Source of the DNA: Solirubrobacteraceae bacterium
GTDB taxonomy: Bacteria > Actinomycetota > Thermoleophilia > Solirubrobacterales > Solirubrobacteraceae
NCBI GenBank assembly: GCA_017882405.1
Contig: JADGPO010000125.1
Coordinates: 1-6,887 of the forward strand
Reading direction: 5' to 3'
Length of the DNA stretch: 6,887 bases
In this document: piece after piece, positions 6,148-6,887 of the stretch
How positions within the stretch are numbered: the stretch's first letter is position 1
Layout of the letters: every line of letters starts with the position of its first letter
Notes under the pieces: generated by a model
What the model saw: only the letters and a program-made list of their open reading frames with translations
What the model was told of the DNA's origin: nothing
The model's database searches: none
Made by a program: the position numbers and the translations under genes

Positions 6148-6233
6148 ACCCAGCGCGGCACCGAGACGCTCGAGGTACACGGCCCGTACCCGACCGCGGC
6201 ACCCAACGCGCGTAGTCGTGTCGAGCAGGACCC

Positions 6234-6830
6234 TCACCGCTCGCCCCGCGCGAGCAGCATCCGCCGCCACCCGGGCACGCCGCCGACGCCGCGGACGACG
6301 ACCCCCCCGAATCCGAACTCGTCCAGCAGCTCGGCCAGCGAGCGCCGCGTATAGAGGTGCAGATGGTCCCCGAGCGGCTCGCTGTAGCGCTCGATCCCCC
6401 GCAGCGCCAGCGCCAGGCGCGGGTGATCCGGGGTGGTCAGGAGCAGCCGCCCCCGCGGCGCCAGCACCCGCCTGACTTCTGACAGCCACCGCGCCGTGTC
6501 GCTGACATGCTCGATCACCTCGCTCGCCCAGACCACGTCGAGGGACGAATCCTCGAGCGGCAGGTCGCCGTCGAGCGGAGCGAGACGGAAGTCGAGTCCG
6601 GGATGCTCCGCGCGCGCCCGCTGCAGCGCCGCCTCGGCGACATCGATGCCGATCACCGACGCGCACCTCGCGGCGAGGATCGCGGTGAACGCCCCCGCGC
6701 CGCAGCCGAGGTCGAGCACGCGATCGCCGGCGCGCACCTCCGCGCCGAGAAAGTCCCTGCGCAGACGCAGGTCGGGCACGCTCAGCTCGGCCGGCAGGCG
6801 CCCCCACAGGTCCTCGTAGTAATCCCGCAC
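6234..6830 (-). CDS. class I SAM-dependent methyltransferase (Methyltransf_11 type), 5' end uncertain
   Basis: This protein has a Rossmann-type methyltransferase fold. SAM-binding motif I is VLDLGCGAG at residues 38-46, the acidic residue ending strand 2 is D63 in VIGID, and the motif near strand 4 is LDVVWASEVIEHV (97-109). RRVLAPRGRLLLTTPDH follows at about 120-136. The pattern matches small-molecule, lipid, sugar or quinone methyltransferases of the Methyltransf_11 group; the substrate is unknown. The numbering uses the GTG at 6830-6828, which gives 198 residues, somewhat short. That start has no Shine-Dalgarno sequence, and the frame stays open through 19 more codons to the right edge, reading ...SGGYGHAV just before it, so the true start may lie outside the window. 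The gene faces the ligase gene with 86 bases between the stops. It probably belongs to a leftward operon that enters from beyond the right edge, possibly also concerned with glycan modification. Confidence 0.88.
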   Translation of the reverse strand: MRDYYEDLWGRLPAELSVPDLRLRRDFLGAEVRAGDRVLDLGCGAGAFTAILAARCASVIGIDVAEAALQRARAEHPGLDFRLAPLDGDLPLEDSSLDVVWASEVIEHVSDTARWLSEVRRVLAPRGRLLLTTPDHPRLALALRGIERYSEPLGDHLHLYTRRSLAELLDEFGFGGVVVRGVGGVPGWRRMLLARGER

Positions 6831-6851
6831 AGCGTGACCGTATCCGCCCGA

Positions 6852-6868
6852 CCGATCAGCCGGATCGG
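6852..6868. repeat. short inverted repeat near the methyltransferase 5' end
   Basis: CCGATC at 6852-6857 and GATCGG at 6863-6868 are perfect 6-base arms around AGCCG. If the methyltransferase starts at 6830, this dyad would sit about 20-40 bases upstream and could be an operator. If the gene starts further right, it is simply coding sequence. The arms are short enough to arise by chance. Confidence 0.2.
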
Positions 6869-6887
6869 CCGGTTGAAGAGTCAGCTC

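Noticed and set aside
6174..6190. Small inverted repeat GGTAC/GTACC between the convergent genes
   Set aside because: A 5-base stem with a 7-base loop and no T-run is too weak to call a terminator, although a bidirectional terminator would be expected here.
6144..6215. 23-codon frame starting on the ligase stop (ATGA)
   Set aside because: It is very short, has no downstream plus-strand gene to couple to, and shows no distinctive content apart from basic residues.
5830..6807. Minus-strand frame of over 300 codons covering the methyltransferase and the end of the ligase gene
   Set aside because: The product is a run of Arg/Gly/Ala without motifs, whereas the other minus-strand frame at 6234-6830 has all the methyltransferase motifs.

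Overview
The window is very GC-rich, with G or C at nearly every third codon position, several GTG starts and tightly packed or overlapping genes. This fits a high-GC Actinomycetota. The membrane polymerase/ligase with a C-terminal TPR tail and the style of the glycosyltransferases suggest Thermoleophilia/Solirubrobacterales. That placement is an impression from protein style, not a database result.

Layout, left to right. (a) 1-199 is a leader that is less GC-rich than the rest. It carries a striking palindrome (about 110-137) and, on the minus strand, a possible first exon-less start of a divergent gene running off the left edge. (b) 200-3184 (+) holds three sugar-transfer genes in a row: a family-2 glycosyltransferase; a GT-A-like protein with a DDD motif that I cannot name, overlapping the first gene by GTGA; and a GT4-type glycosyltransferase. 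A 27-codon basic mini-ORF bridges the second and third genes, overlapping each by four bases. (c) 3185-3413 is an intergenic gap with a long GC-rich hairpin and a candidate extended -10 promoter. (d) 3414-6147 (+) is a second unit: a secreted, membrane-anchored, Ser/Gly/Thr-rich protein, then a 704-residue O-antigen-ligase/polymerase-type membrane protein with C-terminal TPRs. These two genes overlap by 26 bases. (e) 6234-6830 (-) is a convergent class I SAM-dependent methyltransferase whose reading frame stays open to the right edge of the window.

Taken together this looks like part of a cell-surface glycoconjugate locus. The three glycosyltransferases would build a glycan on a carrier in the cytoplasm. 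The Wzy_C/WaaL/PglL-type protein would polymerise it or transfer it outside the membrane. The overlapping secreted Ser/Thr-rich protein is a candidate acceptor or partner. No flippase, initiating phosphosugar transferase or nucleotide-sugar gene is in the window, so the locus is presumably only partly captured. The most interesting idea here is the secreted protein/ligase pair, which recalls the pairing of dedicated PglL-type ligases with their acceptor protein. No RNA gene, CRISPR array, insertion sequence or transposase was seen.
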